Shown in pieces: positions 26,262 through 37,548 of a stretch of 64,000 nucleotides of DNA. Below the pieces are notes generated by a model. The model saw only the letters and a program-made list of their open reading frames with translations. It made no database searches and was not told where the DNA came from. The stretch is taken from NCBI GenBank assembly GCA_018970145.1, contig JAGWWY010000002.1, positions 372,001 to 436,000 of the forward strand, written 5' to 3'. How positions within the stretch are numbered: the stretch's first letter is position 1; each line of letters starts with the position of its first letter. The translations under genes were made by a program, and so were the position numbers. This stretch comes from Gammaproteobacteria bacterium. GTDB lineage: Bacteria; Pseudomonadota; Gammaproteobacteria; Steroidobacterales; Steroidobacteraceae.

Positions 26262-27983
26262 ATGCGTTGGTCTCGATACCCCATCAATACCGTCAAGGAA
26301 ACCCCCTCCGAAGCAGAGGTCGTCAGTCACCAATTAATGCTGCGCGCGGGGCTGATCCGTCGGCTCGCCGCCGGAATCTACACCTGGACCCCCTTCGGTT
26401 TGCGGACGCTGCGAAAGGTCGAGAACATCATCCGCGAAGAGATGGATCGCGCGGGGGCGCTCGAAGTGCTGATGCCGGCCGTACAGCCGGCTGAACTGTG
26501 GCAGGAATCGGGGCGCTGGGAACTATACGGTCCGGAACTGCTGCGACTGAAGGATCGGCACCAGCGCGACTTCGTCATCGGACCGACCCACGAAGAGGTC
26601 ATCACCGATCTTGCGCGCCGAGAATTGAAGAGCTACCGGCAGTTACCCGCGAACTTCTACCAGATCCAACTAAAGTTCCGCGACGAGATCCGCCCCCGCT
26701 TCGGGGTTATGCGCGGCCGTGAATTCATCATGAAAGATGCGTACTCGTTCCATGCGACGCAGGAATCGCTGCAGGAGGGCTACGACCTGATGCGCGATGC
26801 TTACATTCGGATGTTCACGCGCATGGGCCTCGAGTTTCGACCGGTCAAGGCCGATACGGGCTCTATCGGCGGAACCGCTTCTGAGGAATTTCAGGTACTC
26901 GCGGACTCCGGCGAAGATGCGATCGCCGTCTCGGACGGCACCGATAACTACGCCGCCAATCTGGAACTCGCACCTGCACTACCGCCGTCGACGCCGCGTC
27001 CCGCGGCGCTCGCCAGTCTCACCAAAGTCGCCACACCGCATAAACGCACTATCGAAGAGGTGGCGATATTTTTGAAGGTCACTCCGCAGCAATGTCTCAA
27101 GTTGCTACTGGTCGAATCGACCGACGGTGGTGTCGTCGCCCTCGCACTGCGCGGCGATCACGAACTCAACGCCATCAAGGCGCAGAAATTGCCGCAAGTT
27201 GCCCAGCCGCTGCGCATGGCATCGCCTGAGGCGGTGGTCGCCGCGACGGGATGCGAGCCCGGCTATCTCGGACCTATTGGACTTAAATGCCCGCTGTATG
27301 CGGATCACGCAGCGCTCGCCGCGGCGGATTTCATCTGCGGCGCCAACGAGATGGGTCACCACTACATCGGTGCCAATTGGGGTCGCGATCTGCCGGAGCC
27401 CACGCGCGCAGACTTGCGTAACGTCGTCGCTGGCGACCCGAGCCCCGGCGGCAACGGCAGCTTGCGAATTCGTCGCGGTATCGAGGTCGGCCACATCTTC
27501 CAGCTCGGCAAGAAATACAGTGAGGCCATGCAGGCGAGCGTGCTCGATGAAGCCGGCAAACCTGTGGTGATGTTCATGGGTTGCTATGGAATCGGCGTCA
27601 CTCGTATCGTCGCGGCCGCTATCGAACAAAATCACGACGCAGCCGGTATCCGTTGGCCTGCGCCGATCGCGCCGTTCGATGTCGTCCTCGTACCACTGAA
27701 TGCAGCCAAGTCACCCAAAGTGGCTGAGCTTGCCGAAGCACTGTATGCGCAGTTGCAGCAACGCGGCTTTGAGGTACTACTCGATGATCGCGATGCACGT
27801 CCGGGCGTCAAGTTTGCCGACGCCGAACTCATCGGTATTCCACACCGTATCGTGATCTCTGATCGGGGTATCGAAGCCGGTGCACTCGAGTATCGGCATC
27901 GGCGCGCGAGTGAAAACGAGGCCTGGCCACTAAGTGAGGTCATCGAGCGACTTGCCGCTGCGCGGAGCGCAACATCAACATGA
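26262..27983 (+). CDS. proS: prolyl-tRNA synthetase
   Basis: Class II bacterial-type ProRS, 573 aa. Motif 2 region [18 protein letters not shown] and [17 protein letters not shown]; the INS editing domain (about 220-400); motif 3 [17 protein letters not shown]; and an anticodon-binding domain at the C terminus. Only 17 bases separate its ATG from the pssA GTG on the other strand, and no SD is seen. The wrbA start overlaps its stop. Confidence 0.95.
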   Translation: MRWSRYPINTVKETPSEAEVVSHQLMLRAGLIRRLAAGIYTWTPFGLRTLRKVENIIREEMDRAGALEVLMPAVQPAELWQESGRWELYGPELLRLKDRHQRDFVIGPTHEEVITDLARRELKSYRQLPANFYQIQLKFRDEIRPRFGVMRGREFIMKDAYSFHATQESLQEGYDLMRDAYIRMFTRMGLEFRPVKADTGSIGGTASEEFQVLADSGEDAIAVSDGTDNYAANLELAPALPPSTPRPAALASLTKVATPHKRTIEEVAIFLKVTPQQCLKLLLVESTDGGVVALALRGDHELNAIKAQKLPQVAQPLRMASPEAVVAATGCEPGYLGPIGLKCPLYADHAALAAADFICGANEMGHHYIGANWGRDLPEPTRADLRNVVAGDPSPGGNGSLRIRRGIEVGHIFQLGKKYSEAMQASVLDEAGKPVVMFMGCYGIGVTRIVAAAIEQNHDAAGIRWPAPIAPFDVVLVPLNAAKSPKVAELAEALYAQLQQRGFEVLLDDRDARPGVKFADAELIGIPHRIVISDRGIEAGALEYRHRRASENEAWPLSEVIERLAAARSATST

Positions 27984-28597
27984 ACACCGCCACGAATGTC
28001 GAAGTACTGGTCGTCTTCGATTCGCGCCACGGCGCTACGGCAGAGCTCGCGCGACATCTGTGTCGCGGTATCGAATCGGTCGACGGTGTCATCGCCACGC
28101 TCAGGCGAGTCCCAAGTGTTTCCGCCGATAACGAGCGACCCGTCGTACAAGTGCCCGACTCTGGCGCGCCCTGGGTCACTCATGAAGATCTGCGACGGTG
28201 CGACGGATTGCTGCTCGGCAGTCCGACGCGCTTTGGCAACATGTCAGCCGCGATGAAGCACTTTCTCGACGGCACGAGCACCTTGTGGGCGGAGGGCGCT
28301 TTGAGCGGCAAGCCCGCGGGTGTTTTCGGTGGCAGCAGCAGTTTGCATGGCGGCCAAGAAAGCACGCTGCTGACGATGCTCATACCGCTGCTGCACCACG
28401 GCATGGTGGTCGCCGGCATTCCCTATTCCGAGCGCGCCCTTTCGGAGACGCGCAGCGGCGGCACGCCCTACGGTGCAACGCACTTCACACCGCATGGCCA
28501 ATCGGTTCAGCTGAGTGAACACGAGCGCGTGCTCGCGCGTGCGCAGGGCGAGCGCATCGCCTCTCTCTCGCGCGCGCTCAAGATTCGCCGAGGATAG
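27980..28597 (+). CDS. wrbA: NAD(P)H:quinone oxidoreductase, WrbA-like flavoprotein
   Basis: FMN flavodoxin-fold quinone reductase, 205 aa, acting in the cytosol against quinone redox cycling. The FMN loop is [16 protein letters not shown] and the family signature is [17 protein letters not shown], with [17 protein letters not shown] overlaps proS as ATGA. Its last 20 bases overlap the 3' end of hda on the other strand. Confidence 0.9.
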   Translation: MNTATNVEVLVVFDSRHGATAELARHLCRGIESVDGVIATLRRVPSVSADNERPVVQVPDSGAPWVTHEDLRRCDGLLLGSPTRFGNMSAAMKHFLDGTSTLWAEGALSGKPAGVFGGSSSLHGGQESTLLTMLIPLLHHGMVVAGIPYSERALSETRSGGTPYGATHFTPHGQSVQLSEHERVLARAQGERIASLSRALKIRRG

Positions 28598-29261
28598 ATT
28601 TGACGAAAGGAATCGTGAGACGACGCTGAGCCGAGAGCGAGGCGAGATCGATCTCATCCAACAACCGGCCGAGCGTGCTCATGTCGCGGGGGAAACGCCG
28701 TAACAAATAGCGCGCCGTGTCGTCCGGCAAATCGAGTCCGCGCGCGACGGCGCGCATGCGCAGTGCCTCTCGTTCGTCATCCTCGTCGAGCGGCTTCAAC
28801 TGAAAAATCTCCGCTGCGCCGAATCGCGATCGAATATCGGCCAATACCCAAGGTAACCCGGCCGGAGGTTGCGCGGCCGCAACGATGAGTCCACCGCCGC
28901 GCTCATCGAGACTGCGATGCGCCGAGAACAGTGCGAGTTCAAAATCACGACGACCAATCAGCGAATCGATGTCATCGAGGCACAGTAGGTCTAGCAAGCG
29001 GACATCGTCGAGAAAGCCCGTGGCCTCTGCGCCCAATTCGCGCAGCGGCAGGTAAGCAGCACGACGCCCTCCGGCTGCGGCGCACGCGGCTTGCAAGAGG
29101 TGACTGCGGCCGCTGCCACGAGCACCCCACAACCAGATCACCCCGCGATCGCCGTAAGCGAGCGACCTCAAGCGCTCGACGGCCATGGTGTTCGGGCCGG
29201 GATGAAACGAAGCGAAATGGGCGCGATCTTGGATCGACACCCCGAGCGGCAATTGCTGCAT
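28578..29261 (-). CDS. hda: DnaA regulatory inactivator Hda
   Basis: AAA+ protein that, with the DNA-loaded sliding clamp, stimulates ATP hydrolysis on DnaA. 227 aa. The N terminus MQQLPLGV resembles the clamp-binding motif of Hda (QLSLPL in E. coli). Walker A is GARGSGRSH, with Arg in place of Lys as is normal for Hda; Walker B is LLCLDDID. The start shares one base with the pgsA stop (TGATG). Confidence 0.9.
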   Translation of the reverse strand: MQQLPLGVSIQDRAHFASFHPGPNTMAVERLRSLAYGDRGVIWLWGARGSGRSHLLQAACAAAGGRRAAYLPLRELGAEATGFLDDVRLLDLLCLDDIDSLIGRRDFELALFSAHRSLDERGGGLIVAAAQPPAGLPWVLADIRSRFGAAEIFQLKPLDEDDEREALRMRAVARGLDLPDDTARYLLRRFPRDMSTLGRLLDEIDLASLSAQRRLTIPFVKSILGES

Positions 29262-29821
29262 CAGTCCGTCGCCGCCGGCTGTGCCCACGCGCGCACGAAA
29301 AAGCGTGTCACGTAATCGACTCCCGACCAAATGGTTGTCAGCAGCGTCAGCACCATCAGCGCACCAAAGACGTCCGGCCAGATCACCCACCAACCCGCTT
29401 GGATGATCGAGCCCACCAACACCAACAACTGCAGCGTGGTGTTGAGCTTCGATATCCATGTTGGCTTACCGCGCAACTCACCAAACCACAGTCGGAACAC
29501 GACCGAGCCTGTCGAAATGAGCACATCGCGCGCGATCGCCGCCGCCGCCAACCACACCGGCACCAGCTCTTGCCAGACACAAGCGAGGAATACGCTGACG
29601 AGCAATATTTTGTCGGCCAGCGGGTCAAGGAATTTACCGAGCTCACTGATCCAGCCAAAGCGTTTGGCGAGATACCCATCGACACCGTCGGAGACGGCCG
29701 CGATCGCGAACAACGCGAGGGCGAGACCGTAGCGCCCTTGTTCCAACGCGACGACGATCGGTAGCGTCAGCACGATGCGCAGGATACAAATCGCGTTCGG
29801 AAGATGACGCCATAGGGTCAT
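29261..29821 (-). CDS. pgsA: CDP-diacylglycerol-glycerol-3-phosphate 3-phosphatidyltransferase
   Basis: Membrane enzyme of phosphatidylglycerol synthesis, 186 aa. CDP-alcohol motif DGVDGYLAKRFG with LGKFLDPLADK, and N-terminal LPNAICILRIVLTLPIV. Start MTLWRHLP at 29821. Operon with hda downstream and the DUF2066 gene upstream (13-base gap). Confidence 0.92.
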   Translation of the reverse strand: MTLWRHLPNAICILRIVLTLPIVVALEQGRYGLALALFAIAAVSDGVDGYLAKRFGWISELGKFLDPLADKILLVSVFLACVWQELVPVWLAAAAIARDVLISTGSVVFRLWFGELRGKPTWISKLNTTLQLLVLVGSIIQAGWWVIWPDVFGALMVLTLLTTIWSGVDYVTRFFVRAWAQPAATD

Positions 29822-29834
29822 GGTTAATCGAGCC

Positions 29835-30791
29835 TCATGGCGCGTAGCGATAGACCAGCAGATCGCGACCACTGCCCTCGCGCACCAGCTTGGCGTTGCT
29901 CTTCAGTGCATCGATCAAAACCCGCTCGCCACCGGCAACCTGTACCTCAAAAACCGCCGCTCCAGCGCCCACCTCGACGACCTCGACCTGCTTGACGCCG
30001 ATCAGAGCCGCCAGCACGCGCTGGACCGTCAGATGCTCCTTGAGGCTGACAAGCCCGGTGATCCTCAGGCGAGTGACCGAGAGTGGCTGCGACAAGACCG
30101 ATTGTGAGGCTAATGCGAGCACATCCGCCGAACCCTCCACCCCTGCCGTGACGTCGCCCGGGAAAACCGTGCTCGCGCTGGCGTCGACCAACGTCCACTG
30201 CCAGTCCGATCCATCTGCCTCGCCAATCAAGGCCATGTCCGCTCCCGCGCGACGCGCAGCCTCGAGCACCGCAGCTGCCGAGGGTGCGCTGTCGGCTCGT
30301 AGGCCCGCGGCTGCAGCCGAACTCAACCGTAGCGGCAACCCGCGTTGCTCGGCTGCGATATCGAGCGCCTCGCGCACCCGCGCCGGATCAGCACCACGCG
30401 GCGCCGAGAGAATGACTCCGAGCAGCACCGGACGTTCGCTCACCCAGCGCGGACGACCGAGCTTGTCGATCGCTCTTTCGATGGCTGCGCTATCGAGCGT
30501 GATTCGCGCCGGTGAAGTTGCCGTCGCCGGTCGTCGAATCTGTACATATCGATCGGCATCGACAATCAAGGGTCGGTAGATCGGATCATCGGCGGCACGA
30601 CGATCGCCGGTGGCGCGAACGATCGCCGCTCGCATGGCCTGCGCGTTGATCGGCTCATCACCGGAGCGAATGCTGATCTCGCCGATCACGACCTTTTGTG
30701 TCGCCATCAGTGGCACCGGGGCAAAGACGAGCCACAGCACGCTTAGCAGTCGGCGTAGCCAGAGTTTCGATGTGGATATTCGCGACGACAT
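29835..30791 (-). CDS. DUF2066-family periplasmic/membrane-anchored protein
   Basis: A 318-aa protein with an N-terminal hydrophobic signal or anchor ([16 protein letters not shown]). A DUF2066-type domain fills the rest, alternating beta-rich and alanine-rich segments. This family is regularly found divergent to purM, as here. Its function is not established. Start MSSRISTSK at 30791. Confidence 0.8.
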   Translation of the reverse strand: MSSRISTSKLWLRRLLSVLWLVFAPVPLMATQKVVIGEISIRSGDEPINAQAMRAAIVRATGDRRAADDPIYRPLIVDADRYVQIRRPATATSPARITLDSAAIERAIDKLGRPRWVSERPVLLGVILSAPRGADPARVREALDIAAEQRGLPLRLSSAAAAGLRADSAPSAAAVLEAARRAGADMALIGEADGSDWQWTLVDASASTVFPGDVTAGVEGSADVLALASQSVLSQPLSVTRLRITGLVSLKEHLTVQRVLAALIGVKQVEVVEVGAGAAVFEVQVAGGERVLIDALKSNAKLVREGSGRDLLVYRYAP

Positions 30792-30804
30792 AATCGGGAC
30801 GTCG

Positions 30805-30810
30805 TACAAT
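30805..30810 (+). promoter_or_regulatory. candidate -10 (TACAAT) for purM-purN
   Basis: TACAAT in the 49-base gap between the divergent DUF2066 gene and purM, 31 bases before the purM ATG. No clear -35. No PurR-like operator was seen. Confidence 0.3.
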
Positions 30811-30840
30811 ATCACACGCGTTTTTCCAGCCCGTCCGCTC

Positions 30841-31881
30841 ATGAACACACCCGCCAAACCCACCGGATTGACCTATCGCGATGCCGGTGTCGATATCGAC
30901 GCCGGCGATGAACTCGTCGATCGCATCAAGCCGTTGGTCAAGCGTGCAAGTCGCCCTGAAGTACTGGCGGGTATCGGCGGCTTCGGTGCCTTGGTCGAGC
31001 TGCCGCTCGATCGATGGAAACGTCCCGTGCTCGTCTCGGGAACCGATGGTGTGGGCACCAAGCTGCGACTGGCCATCGATACGGGTCAACACGACGGTAT
31101 CGGTATCGACCTGGTCGGCATGTGTGTCAACGACGTCGCGGTGCAGGGTGCCGAACCGCTCTTTTTTCTCGACTACTACGCCACTGGCAAGCTGGAGGTC
31201 GACGTGGCCGAGCGCGTCGTCGCCGGTATCGTCGAAGGCTGCAGACTCGCCGGCTGCGCACTCGTCGGCGGCGAAACAGCCGAAATGCCGGGCATGTATC
31301 ACGAGGGGGACTACGATCTCGCAGGATTCTGTGTCGGCGTCGTCGAGAAAGACGCCATCATCGACGGTTCCAAAGTAGCCATCGATGATGCGGTAATCGG
31401 CATGGCCTCGTCCGGGCCACACTCCAACGGTTATTCTTTGATTCGCAAGCTGATCACCGTAGCTGGCGCAGACGCCTCCACCCAGCTGGATGGGCGTTCC
31501 TTGTTCGAGCAGTTATTGATACCGACGCGCATTTACGTGCCCGCCATGCTGGCGCTGAGTAAAGCAATACCGGTGCACGGGTTCGCCCACATCACCGGTG
31601 GCGGTCTGACTGACAATATCCCGCGCGTGCTACCGCAGGGCTGCGGCGTGACTCTCGATCGTCGCAGTTGGCAACGCGCTGCCGTCTGGGAGTGGCTGCA
31701 AGACGCCGGCAACATCGCCAACGACGAGATGCACCGCACCTTCAACTGCGGAATCGGCATGGTCGCCATCGTCGCGGCCGCCGATGCCGAACGTGCCCTG
31801 GCCACACTGCGAGCCTGCGGCGAGACGGCCTCGATCATCGGATTTGTCCGAGCCGGGCACGGCGACGTCGTCATCGAATGA
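30841..31881 (+). CDS. purM: phosphoribosylformylglycinamidine cyclo-ligase
   Basis: Fifth step of purine synthesis: converts FGAM to AIR using ATP. 346 aa. N-terminal [17 protein letters not shown], glycine-rich FGALVELP and [14 protein letters not shown], and [21 protein letters not shown] at 30841; the longer open frame reaches back into the divergent gene. The stop overlaps the purN start as ATGA. Confidence 0.95.
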   Translation: MNTPAKPTGLTYRDAGVDIDAGDELVDRIKPLVKRASRPEVLAGIGGFGALVELPLDRWKRPVLVSGTDGVGTKLRLAIDTGQHDGIGIDLVGMCVNDVAVQGAEPLFFLDYYATGKLEVDVAERVVAGIVEGCRLAGCALVGGETAEMPGMYHEGDYDLAGFCVGVVEKDAIIDGSKVAIDDAVIGMASSGPHSNGYSLIRKLITVAGADASTQLDGRSLFEQLLIPTRIYVPAMLALSKAIPVHGFAHITGGGLTDNIPRVLPQGCGVTLDRRSWQRAAVWEWLQDAGNIANDEMHRTFNCGIGMVAIVAAADAERALATLRACGETASIIGFVRAGHGDVVIE

Positions 31882-32528
31882 GTCGAGCTCGACTCGCCGT
31901 CATCATCTCGGGTGCCGGCTCCAACATGCTGGCGATCGACGACGCCTGCCGGCAAGGCGCCCTGCACGCCGATGTGGTTTGCGTGATCAGCAATCGCGCC
32001 GATGCGGCCGGACTCGCGCATGCCGCTGCGCGTGGTATCCCAAACTACCTCGTCGCACCGACTGCCGGTGAGTTGCGCGAGTCGTACGATGAACGGCTCG
32101 CAGCCGCCATCCAGGCAGCCACCGTCGATTACGTCGTGCTGGCCGGATACATGCGCATCCTCTCCCACGACTTCGTGCGCGAGTTCGCCGGTCGCCTGCT
32201 CAATATCCACCCCTCACTGCTGCCCGCCTACAAGGGCTTGCACACCCATCGCCGGGTAATCGAAGCGGGCGAGACGCAACATGGCGCTACGGTGCATTTC
32301 GTGACCGCCGAACTCGACGGGGGTCCACGCATTCTGCGTGGTGTGTTGACTTTGTCCCCGACCGACGACGAAGAGAGTCTGCAGCGACGGGTACAACGCA
32401 TCGAACATGTCATTTACCCAGAGGCGCTCGAGTTACTGGCGCGAGGTCGCTTGCGACAGCTCGACACCGGCGCGGAACTTGACGGTCAGACGCTCGTCGA
32501 ACCTTTGGAGCGCCGCTTCGATTTCTGA
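31878..32528 (+). CDS. purN: phosphoribosylglycinamide formyltransferase
   Basis: Formyl-THF-dependent formylation of GAR in purine synthesis. 216 aa. N-terminal [15 protein letters not shown], then YMRILS, the catalytic region [16 protein letters not shown] and the Asp in [11 protein letters not shown]. Coupled to purM by a four-base overlap. Confidence 0.94.
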   Translation: MSRARLAVIISGAGSNMLAIDDACRQGALHADVVCVISNRADAAGLAHAAARGIPNYLVAPTAGELRESYDERLAAAIQAATVDYVVLAGYMRILSHDFVREFAGRLLNIHPSLLPAYKGLHTHRRVIEAGETQHGATVHFVTAELDGGPRILRGVLTLSPTDDEESLQRRVQRIEHVIYPEALELLARGRLRQLDTGAELDGQTLVEPLERRFDF

Positions 32529-32550
32529 AGCCGGCGCGGGAGACCCGACC

Positions 32551-33279
32551 ATGCACATCCGCTCTCATTGGATCGCGATTGCGCTATTGCTCCTCGCGGT
32601 ACCCGATGCGCGCGCAGACAGGGCTACCTCGATAGCCCCCTTCAGCGTCTCCTACGAGGTGACCTTTCGTGGGCTGAATGCCGGCACAGCGAGTCTCACT
32701 CTGCAACGGGAAAACGGAGATCGCTGGCGCTACGAATCGCGGAACGAGGCACGCGGCCTGTTCCGTCTCGCCTTACCCGGCGAGATCATTCAAACGAGCG
32801 TCTTTCGTATCGACAACCACGTCGTGATCCCACTCCAGTACCGCGCTGACGACGGAACGGACTCGACCGACAAAGATATTTCATTGACCTTTGATCACGC
32901 AGCCGGAAAAGTCACCGGAGTGGCGGGACGGACCAACTTGAGCCTACCCATCGAGGCGGGCGCACAAGACCCGATGTCGGTGCAGATCGCCGTCATGCAG
33001 GTTCTGATGCTCGACCAATCTCCTAGCCGGTATACGCTGGTCGACAAGCAGGAGGTCAAAACTTACGAGTATCGATCTTGGGGTCGCGAACGCATCGCCA
33101 CTCCGATCGGCCCGGTCGAGACTGTGATTTGGTCGAGTGCTCGGATTGGATCCAATCGCGTGACCAAAGTGTGGTACGCCGCGCAAATGGGGTATATCCC
33201 CGTTCGCGCCGAACGACGTCGTGGCGACAAACTCGAGTGGACGATGAACCTCAAGACACTCAAGTCTTCGGCAAAGTGA
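32551..33279 (+). CDS. DUF3108-family exported protein
   Basis: A 242-aa protein with a clear signal peptide ([16 protein letters not shown]) and a beta-rich DUF3108 domain beginning [15 protein letters not shown]. These proteins often follow purN; their function is unknown. SD GGGAG is nine bases before the ATG. The 3' end overlaps dcd (minus strand) by 20 bases. Confidence 0.85.
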   Translation: MHIRSHWIAIALLLLAVPDARADRATSIAPFSVSYEVTFRGLNAGTASLTLQRENGDRWRYESRNEARGLFRLALPGEIIQTSVFRIDNHVVIPLQYRADDGTDSTDKDISLTFDHAAGKVTGVAGRTNLSLPIEAGAQDPMSVQIAVMQVLMLDQSPSRYTLVDKQEVKTYEYRSWGRERIATPIGPVETVIWSSARIGSNRVTKVWYAAQMGYIPVRAERRRGDKLEWTMNLKTLKSSAK

Positions 33280-33826
33280 CGCCGCGCTGACCTTGGTACT
33301 TGCCACCGCGATCGCGGTAGGATGTTGAACAGACTTCATCGCTCTCGAAAAAGAGCATTTGCGCAACGCCCTCATTGGCGTAAATCTTGGCCGGCAGCGG
33401 CGTCGTATTCGAAAACTCGAGCGTCACATGCCCCTCCCATTCGGGCTCGAGCGGAGTCACGTTGACGATGATGCCGCACCGCGCATAGGTCGACTTACCG
33501 AGGCACACGACGAGCGTGCTGCGAGGGACGCGGAAATACTCCACTGTGCGCGCCAACGCGAACGAGTTCGGCGGAATGATGCAAACGTCCGAATCGACAT
33601 CTACGAAACTCTTCTCATCAAAAGCTTTCGGATCGACGATAGTTGAGTTGATGTTAGTGAATATTTTGAATTCACGAGCGCAACGCACATCGTAGCCATA
33701 GCTTGAGGTGCCGTAGGAGACGATCCGCTGCCCATCAACGGTACGCACCTGCCCGGGCTCGAAGGGCTCGATCATGCCGTGCTCGCTCGCCATGCGGCGG
33801 ATCCAATGGTCGGACTTGATGCTCAT
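33260..33826 (-). CDS. dcd: dCTP deaminase
   Basis: Converts dCTP to dUTP to feed dTMP synthesis. 188 aa trimeric enzyme. The conserved stretch is [17 protein letters not shown], and the catalytic Glu is in GHVTLEFSN. Full length. The ATG overlaps the mrp stop as ATGA. Confidence 0.94.
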   Translation of the reverse strand: MSIKSDHWIRRMASEHGMIEPFEPGQVRTVDGQRIVSYGTSSYGYDVRCAREFKIFTNINSTIVDPKAFDEKSFVDVDSDVCIIPPNSFALARTVEYFRVPRSTLVVCLGKSTYARCGIIVNVTPLEPEWEGHVTLEFSNTTPLPAKIYANEGVAQMLFFESDEVCSTSYRDRGGKYQGQRGVTLPKT

Positions 33827-34920
33827 GTATCCTCTACGACGATTTTGGGAAATGCCCCACTGCGATCGCGGGAGCGCCGAGCTAATTCGCCAGCCGTGCG
33901 CCGGGCCAACGCGAGATACGCTTCGCCGCGTGCGCTATCGGGTGCAGCGGCGACGGTCGGTCGACCGCTATCGACCTCCTCGCGAATTCGTCCATCGAGC
34001 GGCAACGCCCCGAGTAATTCGACTCCATACTGCGATGCCATGCGTTCGCCGCCACCGGCGCCGAAAATGTGCTCGGCATGGCCGCAGTTCGAGCAGACGT
34101 GCACGCTCATGTTCTCGACGATACCGAGCACGGGCACATTGACCTTCTCGAACATCTTGAGGCCCTTGCGTGCATCGGCCAGCGCAATGTCTTGTGGCGT
34201 CGTCACGATCACCGCACCGGCGACGGGCACCTTCTGCGCGAGCGTCAGTTGGATATCGCCGGTGCCAGGCGGCATGTCGACGACGAGGTAATCGAGCTCA
34301 CCCCAATCCGTCTCGGCTAACAGTTGGTTTAGTGCCGACGTTACCATCGGCCCGCGCCACACCATTGGCTGCTCGACATCGACCAAAAATCCGATCGACA
34401 TCGCAGCAACACCGTGCGCGCGCGGCGGAATCAACCTCTTGCCGTCGCGCACACCCGGCTTCTCGCCTTGTAACCCGAGCATGATCGGCTGACTCGGACC
34501 GTAGATATCGGCATCGAGCACGGCCACCCGCGCCCCCTGTTGCGCCCACGCGAGTGCTAGGTTGACCGCGACGGTCGATTTGCCGACGCCGCCTTTGCCG
34601 GAGGCGACCGCTACAACATTGGCGATTCCGGGCAGCGGCGTCAGACCGCGCTGCACCGCATGCGCCGCGATCCGCGACGACAGCTGCAACTCGACCGACG
34701 CAGGCACACCGATGTTCGCCAGATGAGTCGCGAGCCTTTGATGCAAATCGGCCGCGTAACCGCCGGAAGGATAGCCCAGCTCCACGGTGACTCGAACGCC
34801 CGAGGGTGTTGCCGTGATACCGCGCAGGACCCGCGATTCCGCCCAGGTCTGGCGGGTATTCGGGTCGAGGTACTGACCGAGAGCCGCCTCGATGGCAGCG
34901 GAATCAAAGCTCGTGGACAT
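33823..34920 (-). CDS. apbC: Mrp/ApbC Fe-S cluster carrier ATPase
   Basis: P-loop ATPase that binds and delivers Fe-S clusters. 365 aa: an N-terminal MIP18/DUF59-like domain (about 1-95), then the ATPase with deviant Walker [18 protein letters not shown] and the cluster-binding CXXC in HVCSNCGH. The ATG at 34920 lies six bases after TAGAAT and has no properly spaced SD. It is divergent from metG. Confidence 0.92.
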   Translation of the reverse strand: MSTSFDSAAIEAALGQYLDPNTRQTWAESRVLRGITATPSGVRVTVELGYPSGGYAADLHQRLATHLANIGVPASVELQLSSRIAAHAVQRGLTPLPGIANVVAVASGKGGVGKSTVAVNLALAWAQQGARVAVLDADIYGPSQPIMLGLQGEKPGVRDGKRLIPPRAHGVAAMSIGFLVDVEQPMVWRGPMVTSALNQLLAETDWGELDYLVVDMPPGTGDIQLTLAQKVPVAGAVIVTTPQDIALADARKGLKMFEKVNVPVLGIVENMSVHVCSNCGHAEHIFGAGGGERMASQYGVELLGALPLDGRIREEVDSGRPTVAAAPDSARGEAYLALARRTAGELARRSRDRSGAFPKIVVEDT

Positions 34921-34926
34921 GGCCTC

Positions 34927-34932
34927 ATTCTA
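34927..34932 (-). promoter_or_regulatory. TAGAAT -10 element six bases before the mrp start
   Basis: TAGAAT on the minus strand followed by GAGGCC and ATG: the same geometry as at the acyl-CoA dehydrogenase gene. The GAGG is too close to the ATG to be a normal SD. It suggests a leaderless transcript. Confidence 0.4.
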
Positions 34933-34973
34933 GCGGTTTCTGGTCGCTCACGGCCCGGCTACCGGTGACGCTG

Positions 34974-34982
34974 TGCGATAAT
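34974..34982 (+). promoter_or_regulatory. extended -10 (TGCGATAAT) seven bases before the metG start
   Basis: TG, one base, then GATAAT, ending seven bases before the ATG at 34990. The predicted start of transcription is at or next to the A of the ATG. No SD is present between them. Confidence 0.45.
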
Positions 34983-34989
34983 TCTATTC

Positions 34990-36981
34990 ATGTCACGCCA
35001 GATTCTCGTCACCAGCGCCCTGCCTTACGCCAACGGGTCATTGCACTTAGGTCACATCATCGAGGCCGTTCAGACCGACGTCTGGGTACGCTTCCAGAAG
35101 ATGCAGGGACACTCCTGCCTCTACGTCTGCGCCGAAGACACCCACGGCACACCGATCATGATTCGCGCACAATCCGAGGGGATTCTTCCCGAGGATCTCA
35201 TCGCGCGAGTCGCCGAGGAACACAAGGCTGATTATCGCGACTTCCTGATCGGACACGATCAGTTCCACTCGACACACTCGCCGGAAAATCGCTACTTCAC
35301 TGATTCGATGTTCGAGCGTCTGCAGGCGGCGGGGCACATCACACGCCGCAGCGTGCGCCAAGCCTATGACGAAAAGGCCGGGATGTTCCTGCCCGATCGC
35401 TACGTACGCGGCACTTGCCCCACTTGCAAAGCGCTCGATCAATATGGCGACAGCTGCGAAGCCTGCGGCGCCACCTACACGCCTGCCGAACTCATCGAGC
35501 CACGTTCGACAATCACTGACACGGCGCCTGTCTGGCGCGAGTCGGAACATCTTTTTTTCGCACTCGGCCACTTCGAGGCGATGCTTCGCGAGTGGGTGAA
35601 GAGCGGCTCCTTGCAGGATGCCGTTCGATCAAAACTGGACGAGTGGTTCGACGCCGGCTTACAGGACTGGGACATCTCGCGCGATGCACCCTACTTCGGC
35701 TTCGAAATCCCGGGTGCGCCGGGAAAATATTTTTATGTATGGTTCGATGCGCCGATCGGTTACTTAGGCAGCTTCAAGGCGTATTGCGATCGTACGGGCC
35801 TCGACCTAAATCATTATCTGCGTCCCGACACTGCGACCGAGCTGCATCACTTCATCGGCAAGGACATCAGCTACTTCCACACGCTGTTCTGGCCAGCCGT
35901 GTTGCACGGTTCGGGCTTCCGTCGACCGACCGCCGTGCACGTGCATGGCTTCCTGACGATCAATGGCCAGAAAATGTCGAAGTCGCGCGGCACCTTCATT
36001 ACGGCGCGTCGCTACCTCGATCATCTGCCCGCAGAGGCACTTCGTTATTATTTTGTCGCCAAGCTCGGCGCTGGGGTGGATGACATCGACCTCTCACTGG
36101 AAGACTTCACCGCTCGCGTCAACTCAGATCTCGTCGGCAAGCTGGTGAATATCGCAAGCCGCTGCGCCGGCTTCGTCGCGCGCGGTGGCGGTCGTCTTGC
36201 ACCCGCGCTCGCCGATGCTACGCTCTACGCCGAGTTCACCGCTGCGGCGCCGCGGCTTGCGGCGCTGTACGAGGCACGCGACTACTCGCAAGCCATTCGC
36301 GACATCATGGCGCTTGCCGACAAAGCGAACCAATACGTCGATGCGAACAAGCCTTGGGCGCTCGCCAAAGATCCCGCTCGCGCCGCAGAGGTCATTGCCG
36401 TTGCGAGCCAGGGTATCAACCTGTTCCGTGTGTTGATGGTTTATCTCGCGCCCGTACTGCCGCAGATGGCGTGCAAGGCTGCCGCGTTCCTCGGTGCACC
36501 TCTCGCACGCTGGAGCGAAATCGACCAACCGCTACTTGGCACACCACTCGCCGACTACGAGCCACTCGCGCTCCGTCTCGATCCAAAACAAGTTGCCGCG
36601 CTAGTCGAGACGACGGGCGCTGCCATGGCGACAGCCGATTCGGCGCCGAGCAAGCCTCTTATTTCGATCGACGACTTTGCGAAACTCGATCTGCGCACGG
36701 CGCGTATCGCCGACGCGAGCGCCGTCGAGGGTTCTGACAAACTACTCAAGCTCACGCTCGAACTCGGCGAGACGCGTCGAACGGTGTTCTCAGGTATCCG
36801 CAAGACGTATTCACCCGAGGCACTTGTCGGCCGTCATGTCGTCGTCGTCGCCAACCTGGCGCCGCGTAAGATGCGCTTCGGCGTTTCCGAAGGCATGGTG
36901 CTGTGCGCATCGGATGCGGCGGATCGACTCTTCCTGCTCGGTGCCGACGAAGGGGTGACGAGCGGTCTGCCGGTCAGCTGA
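34990..36981 (+). CDS. metG: methionyl-tRNA synthetase with C-terminal tRNA-binding domain
   Basis: Class I synthetase, 663 aa. HIGH-type motif [19 protein letters not shown], a four-Cys zinc knuckle (CPTCKAL and CEACGATY), KMSKS in [12 protein letters not shown], an anticodon domain, and an EMAP-like tRNA-binding domain from about 555 ([11 protein letters not shown]). Likely leaderless. The rnfB-like gene follows 15 bases later. Confidence 0.95.
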   Translation: MSRQILVTSALPYANGSLHLGHIIEAVQTDVWVRFQKMQGHSCLYVCAEDTHGTPIMIRAQSEGILPEDLIARVAEEHKADYRDFLIGHDQFHSTHSPENRYFTDSMFERLQAAGHITRRSVRQAYDEKAGMFLPDRYVRGTCPTCKALDQYGDSCEACGATYTPAELIEPRSTITDTAPVWRESEHLFFALGHFEAMLREWVKSGSLQDAVRSKLDEWFDAGLQDWDISRDAPYFGFEIPGAPGKYFYVWFDAPIGYLGSFKAYCDRTGLDLNHYLRPDTATELHHFIGKDISYFHTLFWPAVLHGSGFRRPTAVHVHGFLTINGQKMSKSRGTFITARRYLDHLPAEALRYYFVAKLGAGVDDIDLSLEDFTARVNSDLVGKLVNIASRCAGFVARGGGRLAPALADATLYAEFTAAAPRLAALYEARDYSQAIRDIMALADKANQYVDANKPWALAKDPARAAEVIAVASQGINLFRVLMVYLAPVLPQMACKAAAFLGAPLARWSEIDQPLLGTPLADYEPLALRLDPKQVAALVETTGAAMATADSAPSKPLISIDDFAKLDLRTARIADASAVEGSDKLLKLTLELGETRRTVFSGIRKTYSPEALVGRHVVVVANLAPRKMRFGVSEGMVLCASDAADRLFLLGADEGVTSGLPVS

Positions 36982-36996
36982 TCCGAAGCTCGCCTC

Positions 36997-37548
36997 ATGA
37001 GCGCTCGAGTCGATGCCATCCACGCGCTGTTACCGCAGACCCAATGCACTCGCTGTGGCTTCCAGGGTTGCCGACCGTATGCCGAAGCGATCGCTGCCGG
37101 CGCGAGTTTGATCAATCGTTGCCCCCCGGGCGGCCGAGCGACGATTCATCAACTGGCGAGATTGCTGCAGACCGATGAACTCGCGCTGGATCCCGAGTGC
37201 GGCATCGAAAGCCCTGCGATGGTCGCCCACATCGACGAGGAGCGCTGTATCGGTTGCGCGCGCTGTCTACCGCCCTGCCCAGTCGATGCGATCATCGGCG
37301 CGCAGCGGCAGATGCATACGGTGCTGAATGATCTTTGTACCGGCTGCGAGCTATGTGTCGCACCATGCCCCGTGGATTGTATTTCTTTGATACCTCGCTC
37401 GGAGCTACGACCGTCGTCACCAGAGCCTAAGGCCGCCGAGAACCTTCGGCGTTACGATGCTCACGAGACGCGTCGCGCACGACGCGAACAAGACCGTACC
37501 GCGATGCTAGCGGCGCGCAAGCGCCGCATCGACGTGATGACGCCGTGA
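36997..37548 (+). CDS. rnfB: solitary RnfB-like iron-sulfur protein
   Basis: A 183-aa soluble protein with an N-terminal 4Fe-4S domain (CTRCGFQGC plus CPPGG) and two ferredoxin-type clusters ([32 protein letters not shown]). It lacks the N-terminal membrane helix of true RnfB, and no other rnf genes are present. It sits between metG and nth, where E. coli has rnfABCDGE-nth. Possibly an electron donor for Fe-S proteins such as Nth; that is inference. Confidence 0.85.
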   Translation: MSARVDAIHALLPQTQCTRCGFQGCRPYAEAIAAGASLINRCPPGGRATIHQLARLLQTDELALDPECGIESPAMVAHIDEERCIGCARCLPPCPVDAIIGAQRQMHTVLNDLCTGCELCVAPCPVDCISLIPRSELRPSSPEPKAAENLRRYDAHETRRARREQDRTAMLAARKRRIDVMTP

